Source: Stenotrophomonas maltophilia
Lineage (GTDB): Bacteria; Pseudomonadota; Gammaproteobacteria; Xanthomonadales; Xanthomonadaceae
Length of the DNA stretch: 64,000 nt
Reading direction: 5' to 3'
Assembly (NCBI RefSeq): GCF_001676385.1
Contig: NZ_LYVJ01000004.1
Location: 62,001-126,000, forward strand
The notes below the pieces were generated by a model. It saw only the letters and a program-made list of their open reading frames with translations. It was not told the origin of the DNA and made no database searches. The translations under genes were made by a program, and so were the position numbers. Below are positions 8,451 through 15,548 of this stretch, piece by piece. Within the stretch, counting starts at the first letter, position 1, and every line of letters starts with the position of its first letter.

Positions 8451-9590
8451 TTACAGGCCCAGTGCCTTGGCCTTCAGGGCGTCATAGTCGCTCTGGGTGA
8501 TCAGGCCCAGGTCCAGCATCTCCTTGGCCTTCTTCAGCTTGGCCACCGGATCGTCGGCAGCCGGGGTGACCGGCTGCTGCATGCCGCCGACACCGAACAT
8601 GCCCGAGGCCATGCCGACACCGACCAGGCCGGCCGCACCGCCGTTTTCGCCGGCCGACTGGATGCCCTGGGCGACGCTGGCCTGCAGGTTGGAATTGCCG
8701 CGCGAACCCGACAGCGCATCGGCGCGCTGCACGGTCTTCAACAGTTCGCGGGTGTTGGCGTCGTACTCGATCGAGACGATGGCGGTCTTGACGATGGCCA
8801 GGCCACGATCACTCTGCCACTGGTAGGCCTGCTCGACCGCCGCCGACAGGCTCTGCGCGAAGCCGATCGAATCCTGCTGCAGCTTGGTGATGCGATTGCC
8901 CTTGCCCGGATCGTTGGTATACAGGCTGAAGGCCGGGGCCAGCGAGCCGACCACTTCATTGAACAGCTGGCCGGCAGCGGCGTTGTCCAGGTCGGTGAAG
9001 TCGAACACCTGGCCCGGCTGCAGGTAGCTGGCCGGCACGAAGTTCTTCACGAACAGGATCGGGTCGACGATCTTCAGCGTGTACGAGCCGCGCGTGATCG
9101 CGCCGACCTGGGTGTTGAGGAAGCCGTCGTCCCAGTAGATTTCCGACTGGGTACCGAAGCGGTTGTCCGGAAGTTCCTTCAGCGACACGAAATAGGCGGC
9201 CTGCTGCGAGCCCGGCTGGCCGCCGAACTTGAAGCGCTCCCAGCTCTGCTTGATGAACGTGCTGACCAGGCCATCGCCGGCGAAGATCGACTGCGAGTTC
9301 AGATCGTCCGAACGCCACTCGTAGCCGCCCGGTTCGGCGACGAACGCGGTGATCGCCCCGTCCTGGAACAGCAGCAGGCCGTAGCCTTCGGGCACGACGA
9401 TCTTCGAACCGTTGCTGATGATGTTGGAAGAGCCGCTGGTGTTGGAGCCGCGGCCGGCGTTGGTGCCGCGCGGCACCGCCGCAAACAGCGCTGCAGTGGC
9501 CGGCAGGCCCGTCGGCACGGTATAGAAGTCCTTCCACTGGTCGGCAAGCACACCACCAACCGCACCCTTCACCGCCTGCACCAGACCCAT
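8451..9590 (-). CDS. SPFH-domain protein with C-terminal SHOCT motif (YdjI / virion-core-protein-like)
   Basis: A 379-residue cytosolic protein. The SPFH (band-7-like) core spans about 45-270 (SKIVVPEGYGLLLFQDG, then TRGSYTLKIVDPILFVKNFV), followed by a flexible Gly/Ala/Met-rich segment and a SHOCT module at the end (DPVAKLKKAKEMLDLGLITQSDYDALKAKAL). This architecture is that of YdjI and the proteins annotated as virion core protein, which form membrane-bound scaffolds and can recruit PspA. ATG 9590 has GGGAG 7 nt upstream, and the longer frame upstream is not protein-like. First gene of the three-gene operon. Confidence 0.88.
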   Translation of the reverse strand: MGLVQAVKGAVGGVLADQWKDFYTVPTGLPATAALFAAVPRGTNAGRGSNTSGSSNIISNGSKIVVPEGYGLLLFQDGAITAFVAEPGGYEWRSDDLNSQSIFAGDGLVSTFIKQSWERFKFGGQPGSQQAAYFVSLKELPDNRFGTQSEIYWDDGFLNTQVGAITRGSYTLKIVDPILFVKNFVPASYLQPGQVFDFTDLDNAAAGQLFNEVVGSLAPAFSLYTNDPGKGNRITKLQQDSIGFAQSLSAAVEQAYQWQSDRGLAIVKTAIVSIEYDANTRELLKTVQRADALSGSRGNSNLQASVAQGIQSAGENGGAAGLVGVGMASGMFGVGGMQQPVTPAADDPVAKLKKAKEMLDLGLITQSDYDALKAKALGL

Positions 9591-9711
9591 GTCCAACTCC
9601 CTGTGATTCGAGGGCAGGCACCATGCCTGCCGAGCGGGACTGAATATACCAGCGGGCGGGGGCGGCGGTGGCACCACAACATGAATCCACGCCACCTGGC
9701 CCGCCGGCGCT

Positions 9712-9743
9712 GGCAGCGCAGCCCCCTCTGGCGCTGCCGCTAC
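9712..9743 (-). repeat. GTAG-headed hairpin at the end of the fapF-like gene
   Basis: On the reverse strand GTAG (9743-9740, containing the TAG stop of the fapF-like gene) is followed one base later by GGCAGCGC (9738-9731), an 11-nt loop and GCGCTGCC (9719-9712). It is the same arrangement as at 6805-6827: a stop codon inside GTAG and an 8-bp perfect stem. Probably a SMAG/REP-like element serving as the 3' boundary of the operon; there is no U-tract. Confidence 0.55.
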
Positions 9744-11032
9744 AGCATGTACGGAATCTTGAAGGCCAGAGTGAAGTCGGGAGCGTCGGGGGTCAGGCCG
9801 ATGCCGAGCAGGGTGACCAGCGTGGCGTGCGGGTTCAGGGCGTAGGTCACGCCGAGATTCAGTGACGCCGCATTGGCATCGCTGCCGATCACCTTCACCC
9901 ATTGCCCGCCCTGGAAGCGGGTGGAGGCACGGGCGCTGATTCGATCGCTGAAGGACAGGCTGAGGCTGGTGCGCTCATTGAATGCGAAGGCCACCCCGGC
10001 GCCGAAGTACACCGAGCCGCCCAGCTTCACGTGGCCGGGATTGACCGTATCCGGGTTGCTGTCGATGTCGCTGAAGCCACGGGGGAACGAATGCACGTAG
10101 CCCAGGTTGGCGAACAGGATCGCCGGGTCGGCGGTCTTGACCATCGACAGGCCGACATTGGCCTGCCAGACACCGTTGCCGGTGGGCTGTTCGCGTGGCA
10201 CGGCGAAGCGGATGTAGTCGTCGTCATCGCGCTCGATCACTTTCCAGTCCAGGCCGTACGGCGCGCGGCCGGTCGGCGCGGTCACGCCAGCGGTCAACAC
10301 CGTCTCCGGGCGCCAGCCGCGCTCGCCGAAGAGTCGATAGTTCGCGCTCAGGCCAATGTCGCCCAGCCCGTTTCCATGAGTTTCTTCCTGCGCGATGGCC
10401 GCAGCGGCGCCGCCTGCGCCCCCCTTCTGGTAGACAGTGCGCCGCGCCAGGTAGGGCACGTCCAGGTTGAGCGTCAGGTTGGGACTGGCCCCCCAGCGTG
10501 CGGCCAGGTTGTAGGTGAGTGAATCGGATTCGACGTTCTCGATGGCGATGTTGCCGAGAAAGATCGCATCCAGTGCGAGGAAGCCGTTGAGGGTGAGCTG
10601 CTTGCGGTCGTAACGGGCGTAGGTGAGGCTGTTTTCCAGGGTGAAGCGGCGGGAGAACAGTGCCGATTGCTGCTGCTTCACGTCGTCCACGCTGCGGCGT
10701 GTTTCCTGCCGGGCCTGCTGCGCTTCGGCCGCGCTGCTGGCGTAGCCTTCGCTGCCCGGAGGAACCGACGAAGCGGCCACCTGGGCCAATGGCGCGCCCG
10801 GCGTGGAGGCCGCCGGCCCGGCACGCCCACTCAGGCGCGCCTGCATCGCCTGCACCTGCATGTCCAGTTCGCGCAGCCGCCGCACCTCTTGTGCGTAATT
10901 GGCCTTCAACTGCTCCAGCTGGTTGGCCAGGGCCTGCATGTCCGCGTGGTCGTCGGCTGCCGGTGGCGCGGCGAAGGCGGTGCCCGCCAGCGCCGCCAGC
11001 GCCAACGGGGTGATCCTCGGAAGGGTGTGCAT
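9740..11032 (-). CDS. fapF: FapF-like outer-membrane amyloid secretion pore
   Basis: A 430-residue exported protein and last gene of the fap-type operon. It has a signal peptide (1-21, ending AAFA-like), an N-terminal coiled coil at about 28-70 (MQALANQLEQLKANYAQEVR), a linker, and then from about 130 a long run of alternating amphipathic strands ending in the C-terminal aromatic/hydrophobic residues of an outer-membrane barrel (KIPYML). Pseudomonas FapF has exactly this plan: a trimeric coiled-coil gate followed by a 12-strand barrel that exports amyloid subunits. Length also agrees. ATG has AGGA 7 nt upstream. Without the operon context it would only be called a putative outer-membrane transporter. 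Confidence 0.8.
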   Translation of the reverse strand: MHTLPRITPLALAALAGTAFAAPPAADDHADMQALANQLEQLKANYAQEVRRLRELDMQVQAMQARLSGRAGPAASTPGAPLAQVAASSVPPGSEGYASSAAEAQQARQETRRSVDDVKQQQSALFSRRFTLENSLTYARYDRKQLTLNGFLALDAIFLGNIAIENVESDSLTYNLAARWGASPNLTLNLDVPYLARRTVYQKGGAGGAAAAIAQEETHGNGLGDIGLSANYRLFGERGWRPETVLTAGVTAPTGRAPYGLDWKVIERDDDDYIRFAVPREQPTGNGVWQANVGLSMVKTADPAILFANLGYVHSFPRGFSDIDSNPDTVNPGHVKLGGSVYFGAGVAFAFNERTSLSLSFSDRISARASTRFQGGQWVKVIGSDANAASLNLGVTYALNPHATLVTLLGIGLTPDAPDFTLAFKIPYML

Positions 11033-11078
11033 GTTCGTATCCTGCGTTGTGGAACGCTTCCCCCAATGCCGGGCCGTG

Positions 11079-11828
11079 TTACTGGCCCGGCCCCATGCCG
11101 CGGTTCAGCGCGATGGCCTGGGCCACGTTCTGGCTCAAGGGCAGGCTGCTCCCCACGGTGCTGCGCACCAGTTCCAGCCGCAGCTGGTTGCTGGCGATCT
11201 GGCCGTCCCCAGCCAGGGCAATGCCCTGGCCGACGCTGCCACTGCGGATCCATTGCTGCACCAGGCCCTGGCCATCGATCTGCAGCAGCAGCCGCGCCTG
11301 GTTGCCATCGAACACGGCGGTCGCGCTGGCACCGGCCTGCCGGGTGGCGGCACTGTGCGGGCCACCGCTGCCCGCTCCCGGCACGTCGCCGTCGCGCACG
11401 GTCAGGGTGGTAACGTTGCGGGCGACATTGCCGTCGCCGGCCACCTGCACGCTCTGCACCAGGCCGCTGGCGTTGTCCAGGCCGCTGCTGTCGATGCTGC
11501 GGCCCGGGTTGCCGGGCAATGGCGCATCGGCGGCAGTGATATGCACGCTGGGCTGGAAGCTCAGCGTCGGCGCACCACCGCCACGGAAATCCATGCCGAG
11601 CGTCAAGGTGCCCTGCAGGGTGGTGCCATTGCTGGCCTGCCAGCGCGAAACCATGGTGACCCCGAACCAGGCGACGGTATTGCCGCCCACGGTGTAGCGG
11701 CCCCGCATCAGGCCGAGCTCGGGGTCCGGAATTTCCTTCAGGCCACGGCCCGGCGTACCCTCGGCGGCCGCCAGCGGCAGGGCAGGGACGACCAGCAGCA
11801 GGGCCATCAGTACGGAATGGCGGTACAT
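11079..11828 (-). CDS. fapE: FapE-like secreted amyloid-associated protein
   Basis: A 249-residue protein with a signal peptide (1-22, ending PLAAA). Two segments, VQVAGDGNVARN and IALAGDGQIASN, echo the AAGxxNxQxN pattern of the amyloid subunits encoded upstream. The gene sits where fapE lies in Pseudomonas, between the C39 peptidase and the pore, and the size matches. FapE is a minor secreted component of Fap fibres. ATG 11828 follows AAGGAGG by 7 nt, a strong site; the frame upstream of it has no signal sequence. Assignment rests on position plus weak motif similarity. Confidence 0.7.
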   Translation of the reverse strand: MYRHSVLMALLLVVPALPLAAAEGTPGRGLKEIPDPELGLMRGRYTVGGNTVAWFGVTMVSRWQASNGTTLQGTLTLGMDFRGGGAPTLSFQPSVHITAADAPLPGNPGRSIDSSGLDNASGLVQSVQVAGDGNVARNVTTLTVRDGDVPGAGSGGPHSAATRQAGASATAVFDGNQARLLLQIDGQGLVQQWIRSGSVGQGIALAGDGQIASNQLRLELVRSTVGSSLPLSQNVAQAIALNRGMGPGQ

Positions 11829-11841
11829 GTTCGTGCCTCCT

Positions 11842-12546
11842 TCAGAACAGGTCGGCGTGGCTGAAGCCGAAGTCGACCAGCTCGGCATCGGTGATCGGCC
11901 CCTGTCGCGCGTAAAGCGCGCGGGCACTGGGCCGTTCGCTGGGTTGCAGCAGGACCGTGTTGCGATCGAAATCGCTGCCGATCACCACGAATACCGCGCG
12001 TGATGGCCAGGCCGCCAGGAATTCCGGCAACGCCAGGCTGCGGTTGCCCAGGATCGGATCAGCCACCTCGACCACGCCTTCGCGTACCTGCTTGAGCACC
12101 ACGAAGTGGCGGAACCCGCGCACGTCCATCAGCACCAACCCGGGTACGCGCAGCGTGCGCAGGCGCGCTTCATCGATGCGATAGCCACGCCCGCGCATGC
12201 CCAGCGATTCCACGTAGCGCTTGATGTCGAGCAGCGAGAAGCCGCGCTCGGCCACCAGCGCCGGATCGGACACCCTCATCATGCCCTCGATCACCGTCGT
12301 CTCGTTGGTGTCCAGGTGATAGGCATGGCGCAGGATGGTGGCCAGTGCGGCGGCCCCACAGCTGTAGTCGGTGTGTTGCCGGACCACGTTGCGGTAGCGC
12401 CGCTCCTGCATGCTCTCCACGCTCCGCTGCAGCAGTGCGCCATTGGGCAGCACACCACTGAAGCGCACGTCGCCCGCCCACGCAGAAGCAGTGGCCAGCG
12501 ACAGCAGGCAGGCCAGCAGGCGCATCGAAGGACGGCAACGGCTCAT
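11842..12546 (-). CDS. fapD: FapD-like C39 family cysteine peptidase
   Basis: A 234-residue exported peptidase (signal peptide about 1-25). The papain-like C39 triad is visible: Cys63 in TDYSCGAAALAT, His147 in FRHFVVL and Asp163 in VADPILGNRSL. Pseudomonas FapD is a stand-alone C39 peptidase needed for Fap assembly, thought to process a fibre or export component. ATG 12546 has GGAG 7 nt upstream. The gene is separated from the fapC-like gene by two tandem hairpins, and its stop is 13 nt before the fapE-like start. A plain bacteriocin-processing peptidase is unlikely because no ABC exporter is present. Confidence 0.85.
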   Translation of the reverse strand: MSRCRPSMRLLACLLSLATASAWAGDVRFSGVLPNGALLQRSVESMQERRYRNVVRQHTDYSCGAAALATILRHAYHLDTNETTVIEGMMRVSDPALVAERGFSLLDIKRYVESLGMRGRGYRIDEARLRTLRVPGLVLMDVRGFRHFVVLKQVREGVVEVADPILGNRSLALPEFLAAWPSRAVFVVIGSDFDRNTVLLQPSERPSARALYARQGPITDAELVDFGFSHADLF

Positions 12547-12566
12547 CACGGTCTCCGGCAGCAGGG

Positions 12567-12607
12567 GGGAGCCCCTGTTCCAAGGGGGAGGAGGAACAGG
12601 GGCTCCC
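12567..12607. repeat. 15-bp perfect hairpin between fapC and fapD
   Basis: GGGAGCCCCTGTTCC (12567-12581), an 11-nt loop, and GGAACAGGGGCTCCC (12593-12607). No T-run follows in the direction of transcription, so it is not a standard intrinsic terminator. It probably protects the fapC message or sets the ratio of major subunit to downstream genes. Confidence 0.8.
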
Positions 12608-12612
12608 GGGAA

Positions 12613-12636
12613 CCCGGCCATTGGCGGACGGCCGGG
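12613..12636. repeat. Second hairpin just after the fapC stop
   Basis: CCCGGCC (12613-12619), 10-nt loop, GGCCGGG (12630-12636). It lies 9 nt after the fapC-like stop codon and directly before the stronger 15-bp hairpin, so the two form a tandem structure in the fapC-fapD intergenic RNA. Confidence 0.6.
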
Positions 12637-12645
12637 GTGTTGCGC

Positions 12646-13965
12646 TTACTCGCCGGTGCCACCGCCACCGCCGCCGGTGCTGGGCTGGGCCACCGCCAGC
12701 GCCAGGCTGTTGGCCTGCAGGTTGCCGGTGCCGGCGGCCACGTTCACGCCGATGTTGCCGGAGGCGCCGGAGAAGGCGCTGCCCGACAATGCCGAGGTGT
12801 TGGTGGCGTTGACGTTGACCCAGCGCGTGGTGCTGACGGTTCCGCTGAGGCTGGCATACAGGTCGGCCACGCCCAGCTCCACGAACTGGCTGGTGCCGCT
12901 CTCACGCGTGTCGAAGCCCAGGCCGCCCACGCCCTGGCGATAGGGGTTCATCGTGGCGTTCTGGATCTGGTTGTCCAGGTCGATGTGACCGGTGCTGCTG
13001 CCGTTCGGATGCGGCAGGTCGCCATCCCAGGTATCCAGGTAGTAGTTGGCCATCTGGTAGGCGTTGCCGGAACCACGATAGGTGCCGGCGCCATAGGCCA
13101 GGGTCAGGCCACTGACGCCGCCGTGCATGCCGACCTGCACCGTATCGGTGTAGGACTGCACGAAGCCGGCATTGCTGACCGTGTTGCCGGTGGAGACCTG
13201 GTTGGAGCTGATGCTGGACTGGGCGACGGCACTGGTGGCCACCGAGGCGGCCAGCGCGTTCTTCTGCTCGTTGTTGTTGCCCGAGGCGATGTTCACCCCG
13301 ATGTTGCCCGACGCGCCGCCAAAGGCATTGCCGCCCAGGCTGGCGGCGTTGGTGACGCCCGAGTTCAGGGTGGCGTTTCCATGCCCGGCCTGGCTGACGA
13401 ACACCTCGGCATCGGCCATGCCGAAGCTGAAGGAGGCATCGGCCGCGGACAGCGAGGCCGCATTGTCCTGTGCGTTGTTGTCGCCGGCCACCACGTTGAA
13501 ACCGAGGTTGCCCGAGGCCCCCGCACCGACGTCATCGGCGATCGAGGCGCTGTTGGTGACCAGGCTGTTGGCGGCGGTGTTGTTGCTGATCGACTGCCGG
13601 TTGTCGATCACGGCAATCGCCGCGGAGTCCAGGTCGATGTCGCCGGTGATGTTGGGGTCGCCGGAGAAGGTGATGTCCGTCGCCAGGCGCAGGTCCTTCT
13701 CAAGGTTCACGTCGACGCCGTGGTTGTTCTTTTCCTTGCGCTCGTCGGCCTGGATGTTGCTGTTCTTCTGCACGCTGACATTGACGGTGCGGTTGCGCAC
13801 GTCGTTGTCGGTGTGGTTGTGCGTTTCGTTGCGGGTTTCGTTGACGGTGTGGTTGTGGACGATGTTCGCATTGGCGTTCTGGTTGTCCCAGCCATTGGCC
13901 GCAGTGGCGGTCGAGGCAGTGGCAATCGCCATGGCGAGCATGGTCCGTTTGACGGTCGCTTTCAT
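12646..13965 (-). CDS. fapC: FapC-like major functional amyloid subunit
   Basis: A 439-residue secreted protein (signal peptide 1-22) with three imperfect repeats: about 147-178 (GASGNLGFNVVAGDNN), 211-246 (GASGNIGVNIASGNNN) and 394-428 (GASGNIGVNVAAGTGN). The GASGNIGVNVAAGxxNxQ core is the amyloid repeat signature of Pseudomonas FapB/FapC, and three repeats with unequal linkers is the FapC plan. Residues 24-100 are unusually rich in Asn, His and Thr (VHNHTVNETRNETHNHTDND). No cysteine is present, and the C-terminus is a Gly run. It would form extracellular fibres of the biofilm matrix after export through the FapF-like pore. Confidence 0.85.
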   Translation of the reverse strand: MKATVKRTMLAMAIATASTATAANGWDNQNANANIVHNHTVNETRNETHNHTDNDVRNRTVNVSVQKNSNIQADERKEKNNHGVDVNLEKDLRLATDITFSGDPNITGDIDLDSAAIAVIDNRQSISNNTAANSLVTNSASIADDVGAGASGNLGFNVVAGDNNAQDNAASLSAADASFSFGMADAEVFVSQAGHGNATLNSGVTNAASLGGNAFGGASGNIGVNIASGNNNEQKNALAASVATSAVAQSSISSNQVSTGNTVSNAGFVQSYTDTVQVGMHGGVSGLTLAYGAGTYRGSGNAYQMANYYLDTWDGDLPHPNGSSTGHIDLDNQIQNATMNPYRQGVGGLGFDTRESGTSQFVELGVADLYASLSGTVSTTRWVNVNATNTSALSGSAFSGASGNIGVNVAAGTGNLQANSLALAVAQPSTGGGGGGTGE

Positions 13966-14007
13966 GGTGCCCTCTCTCTCATCAGTGATGCTTCGGTTGG
14001 GTGGTTG

Positions 14008-14625
14008 TCACGGGCGGTCCTGCACGACTACGCCCAGTACGTTGGCCGTGTCGTTGCCGCTGCCCGCGATCTGATTGAGTTGCAGGACACCGTCGAATCC
14101 CCGCAGTGCGGTGCTGGCTACACCGGCGCTGCGGGTGCCCGTCGTCACGCCGTGACCGGCGTCGTCCCGCCCCCCTGCGAACGCGGAACCTTCGGCGGCC
14201 AGGGCCGGATCGTCGGTTTCGCGTATGCCCTGTCGGGCCAGCGCCGCGCTGACGACGTTGAGCGTCGTGTTGGCGCTGCCGCTGGCCTGGTTGATGGAGG
14301 CGATGCCGCTGGCACCTGCCAGCGCGTCGCCGCCGATGAACGCAGCGGCCTGCAGCGGCCCGGACAGCACGCGGTTGCCCTGCTGCAGTTGCCGGGCATC
14401 GATCACCACGTCGGCGCGCTCGCCGTTGGCGATGCCCCGCAGGTTGGCCTGTACATTGAGGTCCCCGGCGGCCTGGTTCACGGCGATGGCGCCGTTCGCC
14501 CCGGCCAGTGCGCGGCCGTCGATGCGGGCCAGATCGAGGTAGGCGAGCATGCCGCTGTAGTCGTCGGCCCGGGTCGCCCAGGGGGCGGCGACGAGCAGCA
14601 GAAGCACCCCCCGCAGCGCCTTCAT
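14008..14625 (-). CDS. fapB: FapB-like minor amyloid subunit / nucleator
   Basis: A 205-residue secreted protein (signal peptide about 1-20). It has three repeat-like units: ALAGANGAIAVNQAAGDLN (about 39-57), ALAGASGIASINQASGSAN (about 101-119) and a last weaker GVLQLNQIAGSGNDTAN near 183-199. These are the same family as the repeats of the downstream fapC-like protein, but shorter and fewer linkers. FapB is the minor component that seeds FapC fibres. Its start overlaps the upstream stop (ATGA), and the fapC-like gene follows after 42 nt. No cysteine is present. Confidence 0.8.
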   Translation of the reverse strand: MKALRGVLLLLVAAPWATRADDYSGMLAYLDLARIDGRALAGANGAIAVNQAAGDLNVQANLRGIANGERADVVIDARQLQQGNRVLSGPLQAAAFIGGDALAGASGIASINQASGSANTTLNVVSAALARQGIRETDDPALAAEGSAFAGGRDDAGHGVTTGTRSAGVASTALRGFDGVLQLNQIAGSGNDTANVLGVVVQDRP

Positions 14626-15152
14626 TTCCCACCTGCCGGGGCCGTGCCCTGCAGGGGGAACTGGGCCAATGCGCCGCGCACCGTATCGGCGATGCCGCGG
14701 GTACTGCTGCCGACTGCGCCGAGCGGCGCGCTCATGGCGCCGCCCAGGCTGCTGCCGACCACGCCATCACCACTGCGGCCAAGCGTGCCGCCCAGAGCCT
14801 GCTGGGTGACCCGTTCAACGGTGGTGCTGCCCGGCGCCGCGACGGACACGGCCTGGCCGGCACCCATGCCCGCATAGTCCTCATCGCTCAGCTCGTCCAT
14901 CCCTCTTGCCGCGGCATCCGGACCGAGGGCCGCCGCGATCTCGCGCTGTGGCTTCGGGTCGGCGATCAGCGCCATGCCGGGCGGCGCCATGCGATAGGCC
15001 GGCCGCGCGGACACATCCCGCAACAGGACGATTTCGCCCGGTTGGGCCTTCACGCCCTGGCGGGCACCCGATGCGTAGGCGCCAGCGCCAACCGACAGCA
15101 TGACCACGGCCAGCGATGCCGACAGGCCGCGAACGAGGGAGGTGCCGTCCAT
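14622..15152 (-). CDS. fapA: First gene of the fap-type operon, candidate FapA
   Basis: A 176-residue exported protein with a signal peptide at about 1-28 (hydrophobic GLSASLAVVMLSVGAGAYAS). The remainder holds a short basic part (ARQGVKAQPGEIVLLRDVSA) and a Gly/Ser/Ala-rich C-terminal half with repeated GG/GS turns. FapA is the first gene in Pseudomonas fap operons and controls FapB/FapC assembly; this gene is in that place and near that size, but I see no decisive sequence signature. ATG 15152 has GGAG 7 nt upstream and starts about 22 nt after the predicted sigma-54 transcription start. Confidence 0.6.
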   Translation of the reverse strand: MDGTSLVRGLSASLAVVMLSVGAGAYASGARQGVKAQPGEIVLLRDVSARPAYRMAPPGMALIADPKPQREIAAALGPDAAARGMDELSDEDYAGMGAGQAVSVAAPGSTTVERVTQQALGGTLGRSGDGVVGSSLGGAMSAPLGAVGSSTRGIADTVRGALAQFPLQGTAPAGGK

Positions 15153-15183
15153 GCCGATCTCCGGTGATGGGTGCGGCGGAACC

Positions 15184-15200
15184 ACGCATCAAGCGTGCCA
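15184..15200 (-). promoter_or_regulatory. Sigma-54 (-24/-12) promoter of the fap operon
   Basis: The reverse strand reads TGGCACGCTTGATGCG, with the invariant GG (15199-15198) and GC (15187-15186) exactly 10 bp apart and a full TGGCACG -24 block; the -12 block is ATGC instead of TTGC. It lies 32-48 bp before the fapA-like start, and a sigma-54 activator gene is divergent. Transcription would begin near 15174. No other gene lies in 15153-15548, which holds this promoter and the TGTTACAG sites. Confidence 0.75.
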
Positions 15201-15263
15201 ATCCTGGAAGCCTTGGCCGCCATGGCGGCAGGAACCGCTGGAGGTGGAGCGCTGCTGCCGGGC

Positions 15264-15271
15264 TGTTACAG
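15264..15271. promoter_or_regulatory. TGTTACAG site, proximal copy
   Basis: TGTTACAG within CTGTTACAG, about 65 bp upstream of the -24 element. It is one of three copies in the fapA-activator intergenic region and a candidate enhancer half-site for the divergent activator. Confidence 0.45.
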
Positions 15272-15346
15272 CGGCGTGGGAAAAATGTTGGGAAAGCGCA
15301 GCGCCAAGCGCCGCAGGCCAAGGCGGTGTCCCGGCTGTCGCATCGG

Positions 15347-15374
15347 TGTTACAGGGGGCGCCGCAGTCTGTAAC
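15347..15374. promoter_or_regulatory. Inverted pair of TGTTACAG sites, candidate enhancer
   Basis: TGTTACAG (15347-15354) and CTGTAAC (15368-15374) form an inverted pair with a 13-bp spacer, 148-175 bp upstream of the -24 element. That is the usual distance of enhancer sites bound by sigma-54 activators. Also 175-200 bp before the activator gene, so autoregulation is possible. Confidence 0.5.
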
Positions 15375-15548
15375 GGTGCCGCTTCAGCCGGGCGTTCCTT
15401 GACGCACCGCGCATTGCGCCGCCATTTGGGGAGGCGCTAGCATCCGCCCAACAAAGGCCGCCCCGGTGGCCGTAGAGGTCCCGGCGGGGGGCGGCACGCC
15501 GGTGATTGGCTGACAGTCCGCCGACGGTGTCCGGATGCTGGGGGAAGC

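Noticed and set aside
13701..13870. Short tandem-like pattern (gtggttgtg/gttgcg) considered as a microsatellite or CRISPR-like array
   Set aside because: It encodes the Asn/His/Thr-rich segment of the FapC-like protein; units are irregular and without spacers.
12106..14877. Open frame of 923 codons on the forward strand opposite the fapB/fapC-like genes
   Set aside because: Repetitive Val/Gly/Ala/His-rich translation is the complement of the FapB/FapC-like repeats; the reverse frames have signal peptides and ribosome sites.
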